Assembly (NCBI RefSeq): GCF_005543295.1
Contig: NZ_SRSG01000059.1
Span: forward strand, 237,714-301,713
Source: Halalkalirubrum salinum
GTDB taxonomy: Archaea > Halobacteriota > Halobacteria > Halobacteriales > Haloferacaceae
Direction: 5' to 3'
Length of the DNA stretch: 64,000 nt
In this document: positions 26,792 to 36,079 of the stretch, piece by piece
Layout: every line of letters begins with the position of its first letter
Numbering within the stretch: the first letter of the stretch is position 1
Position numbers and translations under genes: made by a program
The notes under the pieces: model-generated
Database searches by the model: none
What the model was told of the DNA's origin: nothing
What the model saw: only the letters and a program-made list of their open reading frames with translations

Positions 26792-28069
26792 ATGAGTACC
26801 CAGCGAACGTATCCGATCGACGTGGCGTCGATCCGCGAGGATTTCCCGATCCTCGATCGCCATGTTGGCGGCGACGTGACGGTTGCCGGCGAATCCGACG
26901 GAGACACAGAGCCGCTCGTCTACCTCGACAACGGCGCGACGAGCCAGACGCCTCGACAGGTGGTCGACGCTATTGTGGACTACTACTACGGCTACAACTC
27001 GAACGTCCACCGCGGCATTCACCAGCTGAGCCAGGAGGCCTCCGTGGCGTACGAGGCGGCACACGATCGAGTCGCCGAGTTCATCAACGCGGCCGGCCGC
27101 GAGGAAATTGTCTTTACGAAAAATACCACCGAGTCGATGAACCTCGTCGCGTACGCGTGGGGGCTCGAAGAACTCAGCCCTGGAGACAGCGTCGTCACGA
27201 CGGAGATGGAACACCACGCCGCGCTCGTGACCTGGCAGCAGATCTGCAAAAAGACCGGCGCGGAGCTTCGGTTCATCCGGATCGACGGCGAGGGGCGGTT
27301 GGATATGGACCACGCCGCCGAGTTGATCGACGACTCGACGAAAATGGTCTCGGCAGTCCACATCTCGAACACGCTGGGAACAATCAACCCAGTGAGTGAT
27401 CTCTGTGACCTCGCACACGAACACGACGCGTACGCCTTCATCGACGGCGCGCAGGCGGTTCCGACGCGGCCGGTCGACGTCGCGGCGATCGACGCGGACT
27501 TCTACGCCTTCTCGGGACACAAAATGCTCGGTCCGACGGGAATCGGCGTCCTGTACGGCAAAGAGTCGATCCTCGAATCGATGAGCCCGTACCTCTACGG
27601 TGGCGAAATGATCCGAACGGTCACCTACGAAGAGTCCACCTGGGAGGACCTCCCGTGGAAGTTCGAGGCCGGCACGCCTGTCATCGAGCAGGGGATCGCA
27701 CTCCACGCGGCGATCGACTATCTTGAGGACATCGGGATGGAGAACGTCCAGAGACACGAAGAGCTGCTGGCCGAGTACGCCTACGAGGAGCTGACCGCAC
27801 ACGGCGACGTCGAGATCTACGGCCCGCCTGGCGACGATCGCGGCGGCCTCGTGGCGTTCAACCTCGAAGGCGTCCACGCCCACGATCTGTCGAGCATCCT
27901 CAACGACTACGCGGTGGCGATCCGAGCAGGCGATCACTGTACGCAGCCACTGCACGACAAACTCGGCGTCGCCGCCTCGGCCCGCGCCTCGTTTTACATT
28001 TACAACACGACCGAGGAGATCGATCGGCTCGTCGAAGCGGTCGACGCGGCCAGACAGCTGTTTGCGTGA
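26792..28069 (+). CDS. sufS: Cysteine desulfurase SufS
   Basis: The 425-aa class V aminotransferase-fold enzyme has the PLP-binding Lys in DFYAFSGHKMLGPTGIGVLYG and the sulfur-carrying Cys in RAGDHCTQPLHDKLG. It takes sulfur from cysteine for Fe-S cluster assembly. The opening has a small insertion (GGDVTVAGESDGDTEPL) before YLDNGATSQTP, common in haloarchaeal SufS. The scaffold gene sufU lies 1.5 kb on, beyond the MFS carrier, in the same direction, which supports a Fe-S role. Confidence 0.95.
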   Translation: MSTQRTYPIDVASIREDFPILDRHVGGDVTVAGESDGDTEPLVYLDNGATSQTPRQVVDAIVDYYYGYNSNVHRGIHQLSQEASVAYEAAHDRVAEFINAAGREEIVFTKNTTESMNLVAYAWGLEELSPGDSVVTTEMEHHAALVTWQQICKKTGAELRFIRIDGEGRLDMDHAAELIDDSTKMVSAVHISNTLGTINPVSDLCDLAHEHDAYAFIDGAQAVPTRPVDVAAIDADFYAFSGHKMLGPTGIGVLYGKESILESMSPYLYGGEMIRTVTYEESTWEDLPWKFEAGTPVIEQGIALHAAIDYLEDIGMENVQRHEELLAEYAYEELTAHGDVEIYGPPGDDRGGLVAFNLEGVHAHDLSSILNDYAVAIRAGDHCTQPLHDKLGVAASARASFYIYNTTEEIDRLVEAVDAARQLFA

Positions 28070-28156
28070 ACGCCTCTGCCGTCATCTTGGTGTGAGCGTG
28101 TCGTTCGATGCGTGTCGGTGACCTACTGATGGACTGCGTAGTGTTTGTGTCGGCCC

Positions 28157-29428
28157 TCAGTCCGAGGGAGCAGCAGTTGGGGACATCGACGCACGAACTT
28201 GGCTGATTCTGACACGGAGAATTGTGGCGGCGATCAGCCCGATGACCATTGCAGCGGCAATGACGTACATCGCACCCTCAAAGCTGCCGGTCGTGTCTCT
28301 GAAGTACGCGATCATCTGCGGGGAGGCGAGCCCCGCAATTGACCACGCAGTAAGCGTGTATCCGTGGATGACTGCGACGGCCTTCGTCCCAAAGAGGTCA
28401 CCAATATACGCGGGAAGACACGCAAATGAGCCACCCATACAGCTGACAACAAGAAAGAGCATCGCTGCAAATATCCAGACGTTGGTCACATTCGGCATCG
28501 CGAGGAACACCGCACACTGGATTGCGAGAAAGAACGTGAACATGTTCGTTCGTCCGGTGTAATCAGAAAGCGCCGCCCAGCCGATTCGTCCGCCGGCGTT
28601 GAAAATCCCGATCGCGCCGACGATGGTCGCAGCGAGCGCTGCAGAGGCACCGGTGATTGCCTGGGTCATGTTCGCCGCCTGTGACAACACCATCAGCCCG
28701 GCGGAGATGCTGAAAAAGAGCACGATCCACAGTAAATAAAACCGTGGTGTCCGGAGCGCTTCTCGGCCCGTCAGCTGCTCAAGATCAGCCGCAGTTGATC
28801 CGACTGGCCCCTCGGCAGCACCCGACTCGGTTAAATCGCCTGGGGCCCAGCCGTGGGGCGGCTTTTCGAGGTAGAGCGATCCGAGGACGATCATACAAAA
28901 ATACCCAATCCCGAGGGCGTAGAAGGTGCGTGAGACCGTCGTGACGTTCATGAGAGTCTGGGCAGTAGGAGCGGTAACGAGTGCGCCGCCACCGAAGCCC
29001 ATGACTGCTAACCCGGTCGCAAGACCACGCTTATCGGGAAACCATGCAACCAGCGTTGAGACCGGCGCGATGTACCCGATCCCGAGTCCGATACCACCGA
29101 GAACCCCGAACGTCGCGAGGAACATCGGTAAGATCCCAAGTTGGACACTCAAGCCGGCACCCAAGATTCCAGCCCCAAAAATTATGGCTGAGACCAATCC
29201 CGCGCGGCGAGGGCCATGTCGTTCGACAAACCAACCCATGCTGGCTGCAGTGACTCCGAGGAAGAACAATCCGAGGCTGAACGCGAGAGTCACCTGAGAG
29301 TTCGACCAACCGTGCAGTTCTTGCAGCGGATTCTGATACACACTGTATGCGTAGATCGATCCGATCGACGTGTGAATCAACACCGCTGAAAGTGCAATGA
29401 GCCACCGGTTTTTGTCAGCACCTGACAT
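28157..29428 (-). CDS. MFS transporter, OFA (oxalate:formate antiporter) family
   Basis: The 423-aa protein has 12 predicted spans with an opening RWLIALSAVLIHTSIGSIYAYSVYQNPL, a GWFVERHGPRRAG cytoplasmic loop and GLATGLAVMGFGGGALV, typical of the OFA family of monocarboxylate/anion carriers. A polar loop of about 40 residues separates the halves. The substrate is unknown; haloarchaeal members are often annotated only as OFA. Its upstream region (29429-29600) has an AT-rich TATAAATAAAAATC stretch that should be its promoter. It separates sufS from sufU on the opposite strand. Confidence 0.9.
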   Translation of the reverse strand: MSGADKNRWLIALSAVLIHTSIGSIYAYSVYQNPLQELHGWSNSQVTLAFSLGLFFLGVTAASMGWFVERHGPRRAGLVSAIIFGAGILGAGLSVQLGILPMFLATFGVLGGIGLGIGYIAPVSTLVAWFPDKRGLATGLAVMGFGGGALVTAPTAQTLMNVTTVSRTFYALGIGYFCMIVLGSLYLEKPPHGWAPGDLTESGAAEGPVGSTAADLEQLTGREALRTPRFYLLWIVLFFSISAGLMVLSQAANMTQAITGASAALAATIVGAIGIFNAGGRIGWAALSDYTGRTNMFTFFLAIQCAVFLAMPNVTNVWIFAAMLFLVVSCMGGSFACLPAYIGDLFGTKAVAVIHGYTLTAWSIAGLASPQMIAYFRDTTGSFEGAMYVIAAAMVIGLIAATILRVRISQVRASMSPTAAPSD

Positions 29429-29600
29429 TGAGATCCGTATGGAATCTATAAATAAAAATCATTATATTGTCAGCACAAAGAGATGATCAATGGCACCGAT
29501 AGATGAAAAGGCGTACGTCGCCGCTAACACGGCCTGCTATGGAGGATGTTAGTGTGCCCCGGAACCCTTTTAGAGACACCTACCGTAGCAATTTCCAACG
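29429..29600. promoter_or_regulatory. Divergent promoter region of the MFS carrier and sufU
   Basis: The left part (29441-29465) is an AT-rich run suited to the minus-strand carrier promoter. The right part contains CCCTTTTAGAG at about 29566-29576, some 25-30 bases before the sufU ATG, a plausible plus-strand TATA element. No gene is seen between. Confidence 0.5.
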
Positions 29601-30032
29601 ATGGGACTCGGATCGGACATGTACCGCCAGCAGATTCTGGATCACTACAAAAGCCCTCGCAACTACGGGGAGATGGAGGAGCCAACGTTCTCTCACGTCG
29701 GCGAGAATCCGTCCTGTGGGGACACAATCCAGGTCGACGTGCGGCTCGAAGACGACGAAGAGACGATCGAGTACGTGAGCTTTACCGGCGACGGCTGTGC
29801 GATCTCACAGGCCTCCGCCAGCATGCTATCTGAGCGGTTACAGGGGATGACACTCACCGAACTCCACGAACTCGACACCGACGACATCACCGAGATGCTC
29901 GGCGTGACGATCTCGCCGATGCGCGTGAAGTGTGCCGTGTTGGCCCGACAGGTCGCCCAGGACGGTGCGAAGCTACATAACGACGATATCGACGATCTCG
30001 AACTCACCAACCTCGAAGCAGACGAAAACTGA
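29601..30032 (+). CDS. sufU: Fe-S cluster assembly scaffold SufU/IscU type
   Basis: The 143-aa IscU-fold protein has the three cluster-ligating cysteines in NPSCGD (near residue 38), GDGCAISQASASML (near 63) and MRVKCAVLA (near 115). It starts MGLGSDMYRQQILDHYKSPRNYG, matching SufU. The protein receives sulfur from SufS and may serve as zinc-dependent sulfur acceptor or scaffold. It converges with hemB, with 30 bases between stops. Confidence 0.93.
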   Translation: MGLGSDMYRQQILDHYKSPRNYGEMEEPTFSHVGENPSCGDTIQVDVRLEDDEETIEYVSFTGDGCAISQASASMLSERLQGMTLTELHELDTDDITEMLGVTISPMRVKCAVLARQVAQDGAKLHNDDIDDLELTNLEADEN

Positions 30033-30062
30033 GCGAGCGATTGTTTTGGTCGATACAAGTGC

Positions 30063-31049
30063 TCAGAGCCGATCGGCAAGATCCTCCGCAAAGTAGGTCA
30101 AAATCAAGTCCGCGCCAGCGCGCTTGATCGACAACAGCGACTCGTAGGCCGTCTCCTCGAGATCGAGCCAGCCCTTCTCGCTTGCGGCGTGTATCATTGC
30201 GTACTCGCCAGAGACGTTGTAGGCGGCCACCGGCTGGTCGAACGATCGCCGAACCGCGGAGACGATATCGAGATACGGCAGCGCGGGTTTGACCATGAGC
30301 ACGTCCGCGCCCTGTTCGACGTCAAGTTCGACCTCGCGGATCGCCTCGCGGGCGTTGGCGGGATCCATCTGGTAGTGACGCCGATCGCCGAACGCGGGCG
30401 CGCCATCGGCGGCGTCTCGGAACGGCCCGTAAAACGAGGATTCGTATTTCGCCGCGTAGCTCATAATCGGCACGTTCGCGTATCCCTCGTCGTCTAATGC
30501 CGCCCGAATCGCGCCGACCATCCCGTCTGTCATCGACGAGGGTGCGACCATGTCTGCGCCGGCGTCAGCCTGTGAGACTGCTGTTTTGGCGAGCAGTTCC
30601 AGCGTCTCGTCGTTTTTTACCGTCAGCGTTGGATCTGTAGCGGCGCTGGATTCGACGATGCCGCAGTGGCCGTGGTCTGTGTACTCACAGAGACAGACGT
30701 CGCCGATGAGGTAGACATCCGTTTCGGCGCTGATCGCTCCCATTGCCCGCTGAACGACGCCGTCTTCGGCGTATGCTCGGCTGCCGACGGCGTCTTTCGA
30801 TTTGGGGATGCCGAACACCATGACCGCCGAGACGCCGGTGTCAGCGATCTCTTCAACGCGATCGACCGCCTCCTCAACGGGGACTCGCTCGTGGCCGGGC
30901 ATCGACTCGATCGGGATCCGCTCGTCGGTCGTCGCGTCGACAAACACCGGGGCGATCAGGTCGTTGGGCGTCACCGTCGTCTCACGGACGAGCGGGCGCA
31001 CCCCGTCGGTCCGGAGCCGCCGCGGGCGTGCCTCGGGCTCGAACTCCAT
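30063..31049 (-). CDS. hemB: Delta-aminolevulinic acid dehydratase (porphobilinogen synthase)
   Basis: The 328-aa enzyme has the metal-binding [14 protein letters not shown], the Schiff-base lysines in [17 protein letters not shown] and [11 protein letters not shown], and the closing [10 protein letters not shown]. Three cysteines in the metal site indicate the zinc-dependent type. It condenses two aminolevulinate molecules to porphobilinogen, upstream of HemC, which is encoded with HemL, CobA and HemD 20 kb away. Start 31049 ([15 protein letters not shown]) is preferred over 31073. It is the last of three same-strand genes with the zinc microprotein and the PHP protein before it. Confidence 0.95.
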   Translation of the reverse strand: MEFEPEARPRRLRTDGVRPLVRETTVTPNDLIAPVFVDATTDERIPIESMPGHERVPVEEAVDRVEEIADTGVSAVMVFGIPKSKDAVGSRAYAEDGVVQRAMGAISAETDVYLIGDVCLCEYTDHGHCGIVESSAATDPTLTVKNDETLELLAKTAVSQADAGADMVAPSSMTDGMVGAIRAALDDEGYANVPIMSYAAKYESSFYGPFRDAADGAPAFGDRRHYQMDPANAREAIREVELDVEQGADVLMVKPALPYLDIVSAVRRSFDQPVAAYNVSGEYAMIHAASEKGWLDLEETAYESLLSIKRAGADLILTYFAEDLADRL

Positions 31050-31115
31050 AACGTAGCGTCGGCGATCGACCAAAAAAACCGTATCGTTCGGCGACGGCCG
31101 TTCGAAACGGCGGGC

Positions 31116-31280
31116 CTAGTCGGTTCGGGTGACGTCTAGCTGTTCGCGAAGGGCTGCGAGTTCCTCAGAGTCAGACAGCTCCGTGAGGCGCTCGCGGAAG
31201 TGCTCCGAACAGAGACCGACGGAGATGCCGTCGCTCTTCGCGGCGTAGGCAGCCTCGCGGTCGCAGTAATGACAGCGCAT
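31116..31280 (-). CDS. Small CxxC zinc protein (DUF6757-like)
   Basis: The 54-aa product is MRCHYCDREAAYAAKSDG ... GLCSEHFRERLTEL ... ALREQLDVTRTD. One CxxC and a later Cys-x2-His give a possible zinc site. Close relatives are common in haloarchaea, as far as I recall under DUF6757. It sits 7 bases behind the PHP gene and 66 before hemB on the same strand. Function unknown. Confidence 0.78.
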   Translation of the reverse strand: MRCHYCDREAAYAAKSDGISVGLCSEHFRERLTELSDSEELAALREQLDVTRTD

Positions 31281-31287
31281 ATCGGAG

Positions 31288-32106
31288 CTATGACCCCGAC
31301 GAGCTATAAGGTTGCGCTCGCGGGAGCAACTCGCGGACTTCGGTCACTGTGTCACCGTCAATCGAGACGAGACCCAGCTGGTCGCTGTGGGCGTCACTCC
31401 CTCCAGTTACGAGAAGTTCGTCGCGATCGATCGCCGCCTCAAGACGATCGGTGTCGACGTCGAACCCGTAGGGATAGTACCGCTCGACAGCGTCGAGTGA
31501 GTCAAGCCGCGAGAGCGCGGCAGCCGGGTCCGGATATCGAAACGGGTGGGCGAGCGAGACGAACGCGCAGGCGTTCGCAAGCAGCTTGACACCTCGGTCG
31601 AACGGCGTTACGTCTCGGGCGACGTAACACGGTCCGTCGTTTCCGATCAGCTCGTCGAACGCGCCGTCGAAATCGTAGGGTGCGTCGCTGTCGGCGATCG
31701 CCCGCGCGATGTGGGGTCGGCCGATCCCTGCACGTGGCTCAATGCCGAGTTCGATGTCAAGGCGATTTTCGACGGCGTTGATGATGCGCGTGCCCCGATC
31801 GATCCGATCGCGCTGGATTCGATCGAGTTCGGCAACGAGGTCATCAGTGGGGCGAACCGCATATCCGAGCAGATCGAGCTGTTGAACTGGCGTCTGCACC
31901 CGGAGTTCGATGCTCCTGACGACGACAATCCCATCAATCGAAACCACCGGTGCGGGCAGTTCCGGGTGAATCACGTCGTGGTCTGTCACCGCAACGAGAT
32001 CGACACCGCCAGCAGCGGCAGCTGCAGGAAGCCGATCGATTGTCAACGTCCCGTCGGAGGCAGTCGTGTGGACATGCAGATCCGCACGCGAAGGGCCAGC
32101 GTCCAT
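31288..32106 (-). CDS. PHP-domain metal-dependent phosphoesterase
   Basis: The 272-aa protein has the PHP metal ligands in DLHVHTTASDG (residues 9-19), VAVTDHDV, the SLAHPFRYPD block and GGSDAH near the end. Family members include histidinol-phosphatase-like and 5'-3' exonuclease (TrpH/RNase AM-type) enzymes; the length and the short opening resemble the latter, but this is uncertain. It is the first gene of the run leading to DUF6757 and hemB. Confidence 0.87.
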   Translation of the reverse strand: MDAGPSRADLHVHTTASDGTLTIDRLPAAAAAGGVDLVAVTDHDVIHPELPAPVVSIDGIVVVRSIELRVQTPVQQLDLLGYAVRPTDDLVAELDRIQRDRIDRGTRIINAVENRLDIELGIEPRAGIGRPHIARAIADSDAPYDFDGAFDELIGNDGPCYVARDVTPFDRGVKLLANACAFVSLAHPFRYPDPAAALSRLDSLDAVERYYPYGFDVDTDRLEAAIDRDELLVTGGSDAHSDQLGLVSIDGDTVTEVRELLPRAQPYSSSGS

Positions 32107-32207
32107 ACAAGTACCAACGCGGCCACCGCAAAACCGCTATCGGCCGATTGTCCGACCGTCCGATCTTCTGGTCGTCCCGAGCTTCCGACAGCCGGAACGA
32201 CGGGTAG

Positions 32208-32270
32208 TTCCTTAACTATCATTAAGGAATATCTATGAACTCATATACATACATAGAAAATCATTAAGGA
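32208..32270 (+). promoter_or_regulatory. Inverted repeat and third half-site before the DUF5789 gene
   Basis: TTCCTTAA (32208-32215) and TTAAGGAA (32222-32229) form a perfect 8-bp inverted repeat with a 6-base spacer. A ten-base direct copy TCATTAAGGA recurs at 32219-32228 and 32261-32270, 42 bp apart. The cluster lies just before the ATG at 32294 and looks like an operator. The AT-rich stretch between (32230-32256) may hold the TATA element. Confidence 0.5.
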
Positions 32271-32293
32271 TCTTCCCCAGAGACCAACTGTTG

Positions 32294-32578
32294 ATGCGAT
32301 TGCACAGCACTGACGACCTGCTGACAGCCCACGAGTATCCCGCGACAACCACCGAGTTGATCACCGCCTACGGTGACAGCCGAATCGAACTCCAGAACGG
32401 AACCGAGACGCTCGGAGATGTACTCTCACGCCTCAGTGAAGAGACCTACCACGACTCAGCGGATGCGCGGGCAGCGGTCATGTCGGCGCTGAGCCACAAG
32501 GCGATCGGCCGACGCTTCTACAGCGATCGTGACCAGTACGCTCTTGGTGAGGACGGTCCCGATCCAGTGTCGTTCTGA
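32294..32578 (+). CDS. Haloarchaeal DUF5789-like protein
   Basis: The 94-aa product begins MRLHSTDDLLTAHEYPATTTELITAYGDSRIELQNGTETLGDVL and ends AIGRRFYSDRDQYALGEDGPDPVSF. This pattern matches a small haloarchaeal family I recall as DUF5789, related in layout to DUF2795, which is expected to be a small helical domain. The function is unknown. The operator-like repeat before it suggests regulated expression. ATG 32294 was preferred to the TTG directly before it. Confidence 0.78.
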   Translation: MRLHSTDDLLTAHEYPATTTELITAYGDSRIELQNGTETLGDVLSRLSEETYHDSADARAAVMSALSHKAIGRRFYSDRDQYALGEDGPDPVSF

Positions 32579-32686
32579 ACGCAACGGCGAGAGTCAAGCG
32601 CAAACCAACTTCTCCGGTCGCTTGCGTGTGGTAGTGGCATCTGTCAACAGCCACGGTAGGCAGCGTTGGCGTTTTCGAGCTGCCAG

Positions 32687-34738
32687 CTACCGTGCGTCGC
32701 GGCTAAACAGGCCCTGTTCGCCGATCGAAATCGCGTTCGACTGCCACGCGAGTGTGGCGAGGACCACCGCAACGGCGACTGAGCGGACGACAAGAGACTG
32801 TGGCGCAAGCGGTGCGAACATAATGAGGACCGACCCTACAAGAAGGAGGATCCGAACCGGCAGGGCGATTGGTCCGTCGAGGTAGTTGATGAGCGCCGCG
32901 GCGACCCCCGCAAACGCGATCGCGACCGAGACGAACGCGATGATCGTCGCAGGCAACTCCCAGTACAGGAGGCTGTCGTTGACGACAAAGACGTACGGAA
33001 GAATAAACAGCGGTGCGGCGAGGATGATCGACTTCCAGGAGGTTACCCAGAAGTTTCCGCCGCTGACGTTCGAGGCAACGAGACAGGCGATGGCAACCGG
33101 CGGCGTCAGCGCCGAGAGAATCGCGAAGTAGAACACGAAAAAGTGCGCACTCAAAATCGGAATCCCTAGTTCGACCAGCGCGGGAGCGATGAGCAACACC
33201 GCAGTGATGTACGCGGCGACAGTCGGCATACCAAGCCCGAACAGCAACGCGGCGATCATCGCAAAGAACAATAGCAGCCACGCGACGCCACCGGAGAGGC
33301 CGATCAGGCTGTTGGCGAACACCTGCGTGAAGCCGGTGAGGCTCAACACGCCAACAAAGACGTTCATCACACCGATCGCGACACCGATCGGGGCGGCGTT
33401 TTCAAGCCCTCTGCCCAGTCCGTCAAGCGTGTCGACACCGAAATCTCTGAGGTCGTAGTCATCGCCAAGAACGACGTTTTGAACGAACGCAGCCGGGAAG
33501 ACGGAAGCGATCGACCAGAAGCCAGCGTACAGTGGATCGAACAACAGGATGACGAGCGTGTAAATCAGTACGCCGACGGGGACCCAAAGAGCAAGACCTT
33601 CAACGAGGAGGTTTCGCGCAGTGATTGCGCCAAATGAAACCGTCGATGGTGACCGACCGAACAGGCGTTCGAGCGCGTCAGTTCGCTCTTGTGTGGTGTC
33701 CTCAGCCTCGATCTCATCGATGTCGATTTCAGACTCCGAGAGACCCACCTTCAGCGTCGTGAGGTGGACGCCGATCGCGACGGAGAGGTAAAAAAGCAGC
33801 GCGGGGAGCAATCCGACGGCAATAATGGTAAGATATCGCGTGCCGGTGATCTGCGCCATGACAAATGCCGCCGCCCCCATGATTGGCGGCATAATCTGTC
33901 CCCCACTGGAAGCAACTGCCTCGAAGGAGGCGGCAGTCTCTTTATCCATTCCGTGGCGCTTCAAAAGCGGGATTGTGAACGCCCCAGTCGTCGCTGCGTT
34001 CGCCGCGGCGCTGCCGTTTACCGATCCCATCCCGAGGCTCGTAATCGTCGTCATTTGCGCGAGCCCAGATTTGATCCGACGACCCACAAGCGTCCCAATC
34101 TGAATAAAGTAATCGAGCGCACCGTATGCTTCGAGCATACCAGCAAGGATGAGGAAAATAACGATATACGTCGCCGATACGCCGGTGATCACACCAAAGA
34201 GCCCCTCACTGTATTCGATGCTGAGCGCTTGGATAACACGATTCAATGAGACACCGTTGTGATTCAAAATCCCCGGAAAGTACGGCCCATAGAGGGCGTA
34301 GACGATTCCACCGAGACCGACAATCGAGAGGATTGGCCCATAGACCCGTCTCGTGATGTCTAACACGAGCACGATCAACAGCGCACCGACGAACATATCC
34401 AGGTCGGTGTAGATCCCGATCGTTTCATACACCATCCGGTCGTAGTTCGTAAAGAGGTAGTACGTCGCGGCAGCGACGAGTCCAGCCTCAACAAGCGCGA
34501 TCGCATTGCCGAGGCGCTCTCGGAGCGTCTCCGGTCCTGGGTCGTACGCCAACACAGCCGCACCGATCGCCATCAATCCGATGTGGATGACGCGGTGTTG
34601 GTTCTGTTCGACGAAGAAGCTCCGGACGTACCAGAGGTGGTAGACGGCAGCAACGACGCCGAGGAAGATCAAAAAGCCGTACTTGGCTGTTCGTAGCGTG
34701 TCCGTTCTGTCGGTGTCTGTGGACTGAAATAGTGACAT
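32687..34738 (-). CDS. Fused TRAP transporter permease (4TM/12TM fusion)
   Basis: The 683-aa protein has an N-terminal four-helix part (about residues 15-150) corresponding to the small DctQ-like subunit. A large DctM-like permease follows, with IVGLGGIVYALYGPYFPG, GMLEAYGALDYF, SLGMGSVNGSAAANAATTGAFTIPLLK and ASSGGQIMPPIMGAAAF, the hallmark of the TAXI-type fused TRAP permeases. It should import an organic anion using an ion gradient together with the binding protein encoded directly upstream (54 bases away, same strand). Start 34738 (MSLFQSTDTDRTD) places the first helix near the N-terminus. Confidence 0.93.
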   Translation of the reverse strand: MSLFQSTDTDRTDTLRTAKYGFLIFLGVVAAVYHLWYVRSFFVEQNQHRVIHIGLMAIGAAVLAYDPGPETLRERLGNAIALVEAGLVAAATYYLFTNYDRMVYETIGIYTDLDMFVGALLIVLVLDITRRVYGPILSIVGLGGIVYALYGPYFPGILNHNGVSLNRVIQALSIEYSEGLFGVITGVSATYIVIFLILAGMLEAYGALDYFIQIGTLVGRRIKSGLAQMTTITSLGMGSVNGSAAANAATTGAFTIPLLKRHGMDKETAASFEAVASSGGQIMPPIMGAAAFVMAQITGTRYLTIIAVGLLPALLFYLSVAIGVHLTTLKVGLSESEIDIDEIEAEDTTQERTDALERLFGRSPSTVSFGAITARNLLVEGLALWVPVGVLIYTLVILLFDPLYAGFWSIASVFPAAFVQNVVLGDDYDLRDFGVDTLDGLGRGLENAAPIGVAIGVMNVFVGVLSLTGFTQVFANSLIGLSGGVAWLLLFFAMIAALLFGLGMPTVAAYITAVLLIAPALVELGIPILSAHFFVFYFAILSALTPPVAIACLVASNVSGGNFWVTSWKSIILAAPLFILPYVFVVNDSLLYWELPATIIAFVSVAIAFAGVAAALINYLDGPIALPVRILLLVGSVLIMFAPLAPQSLVVRSVAVAVVLATLAWQSNAISIGEQGLFSRDAR

Positions 34739-34791
34739 TGTATCGATGAGGCGTGTACGCACCAAACTGAGCGGGGACGTGAACGAGGGTG

Positions 34792-35985
34792 TTACCCTTC
34801 GTAGTCTTCGAGAGACGTGAAGTCGTCGCTCCAGAGATCCTCTTCACGGTAGTAGCGCTCAGCACCCGGGTGGACCGGCGCGTCAGGTGAGGCGAGCAAC
34901 AGATCCCCGACGAGGTCTGGACCGGCACCTTGGAGCACGGCGCTTGCGTCGCGGACTGCGTCGATATTTTCCATCACAGTGCTGACGAACTCGTAGCCGA
35001 GGTCCTCGTCGATGGATTCGGGGAAGATCGTCTCGTAGCCGACACCGACAGACGGCGTTGCATCCATTTCCATATCCTGTTCCCAGACGTCAGTCGGTGC
35101 CTCGATGTATTCGTATGGGAGTCCCGAGTCGATAACATCCTCTTCGGAGAACTCCCACTCGACGACCGAGACGTCTGTCGTTGCGTCCATCTCTTGCTCC
35201 CAGCCGGCGAGCGTTACCAGACTGACACTGTAGACGATACAGATGTCGAGTCGGCCATCACTCATCGACGAACCCTGGTCGCCCCAGTCAAGCGATCGGA
35301 TGTTGTATTTTTCCTGCGGATCTTCAATACCAGACATTCGGAATCCGTCGAGTCCCGCAAAGAAGTTCGTTCCGCCCTGCTGGCCGAACGCCATGTTGAT
35401 CGAGCCGTCCTGTGGAATGTCAGAAACGGTTTCGATGTCGGCCAACTCGTCGACATCGCGTTTGACGAGATAATACTCGAGCGACATGAACGGGAGAACC
35501 TGCGTCATCGTCTCGCTCAAGCCGTCGTTGTAGGGCTCTTCCGCACGATTGGCTTTGAACACACTCCAGGATGTACTCTGAGCGATATCGATCTCGCCTT
35601 GATCGACGAGCGTCGGGTTTGCTGCTGTGCCGCCCGTCGTCTGGGCACTCATGTCGATCCGATCAGACTCTTCGGAGATAACCTGTGACATCGCGACTCC
35701 GGACGCGTGGGTTGCCGAGTCGGATCCAGAGGTTCCGATCGTCCACTCAACAGTGTCGTCGCCGTTACCGTTGCCACCGTTTCCGTTGCCACCGTTTCCG
35801 TCATCACCGTTTCCGTCATCACCGTTTCCGTCGTCACCGTTTCCGTCGTCACCGTTTCCGTTACCGCCGTTGCCATTACCGCCGCCGGTACAGCCAGCGA
35901 CGCCAACGACACCAATCGAACCTGCGGCTTTGAGGAATCGACGCCTGTTCTGTTTCGTAGAACCCAATTGAGTATCACGGTCCAT
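34792..35985 (-). CDS. TAXI-family TRAP solute-binding lipoprotein
   Basis: The 397-aa protein starts with a twin-arginine signal (NRRRFLKAAG) and lipobox (VAGC), so it is exported folded through Tat and lipid-anchored. Residues about 35-75 are a low-complexity Gly-Asn-Asp linker encoded by 15-bp tandem repeats (35759-35886). The binding domain follows (VEWTIGTSGSDSATHASGVAMSQVI, GGTAANPTLVDQGEIDIAQSTS), typical of the TAXI family, which binds small acids or amino acids. It is the partner of the fused permease that begins 54 bases downstream. The ligand is not predictable. Confidence 0.92.
   Translation of the reverse strand: MDRDTQLGSTKQNRRRFLKAAGSIGVVGVAGCTGGGNGNGGNGNGDDGNGDDGNGDDGNGDDGNGGNGNGGNGNGDDTVEWTIGTSGSDSATHASGVAMSQVISEESDRIDMSAQTTGGTAANPTLVDQGEIDIAQSTSWSVFKANRAEEPYNDGLSETMTQVLPFMSLEYYLVKRDVDELADIETVSDIPQDGSINMAFGQQGGTNFFAGLDGFRMSGIEDPQEKYNIRSLDWGDQGSSMSDGRLDICIVYSVSLVTLAGWEQEMDATTDVSVVEWEFSEEDVIDSGLPYEYIEAPTDVWEQDMEMDATPSVGVGYETIFPESIDEDLGYEFVSTVMENIDAVRDASAVLQGAGPDLVGDLLLASPDAPVHPGAERYYREEDLWSDDFTSLEDYEG
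35759..35886 (-). repeat. 15-bp tandem repeats coding the Gly-Asn-Asp linker
   Basis: Units of the form ACCGTTTCCGTCRTC (plus-strand reading), with variants ending GTTGCC, recur about eight times. Each encodes five residues such as GNGDD or GNGGN. Repeat number is likely to change by slippage without breaking the frame. Confidence 0.85.
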
Positions 35986-36079
35986 AATGGATCTATTTAT
36001 ACAAACAAAGAGTATAATATATATTAATTGTGATTGCAGAGAAAAACACGAATGTACACAGAAAATAGACAAGCGCACC
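35986..36079. promoter_or_regulatory. Divergent promoter between TRAP-TAXI and Fe-ADH-fold gene
   Basis: These 94 AT-rich bases contain several TATA-like runs (TCTATTTATAC at 35991-36001, GTATAATATATATTAATT at about 36012-36029), enough for promoters in both directions and close enough for shared control. Confidence 0.55.

Noticed and set aside
26789..27955. 388-aa minus-strand open frame opposite sufS
   Set aside because: It is the antisense of the well-marked SufS gene with catalytic Lys and Cys motifs.
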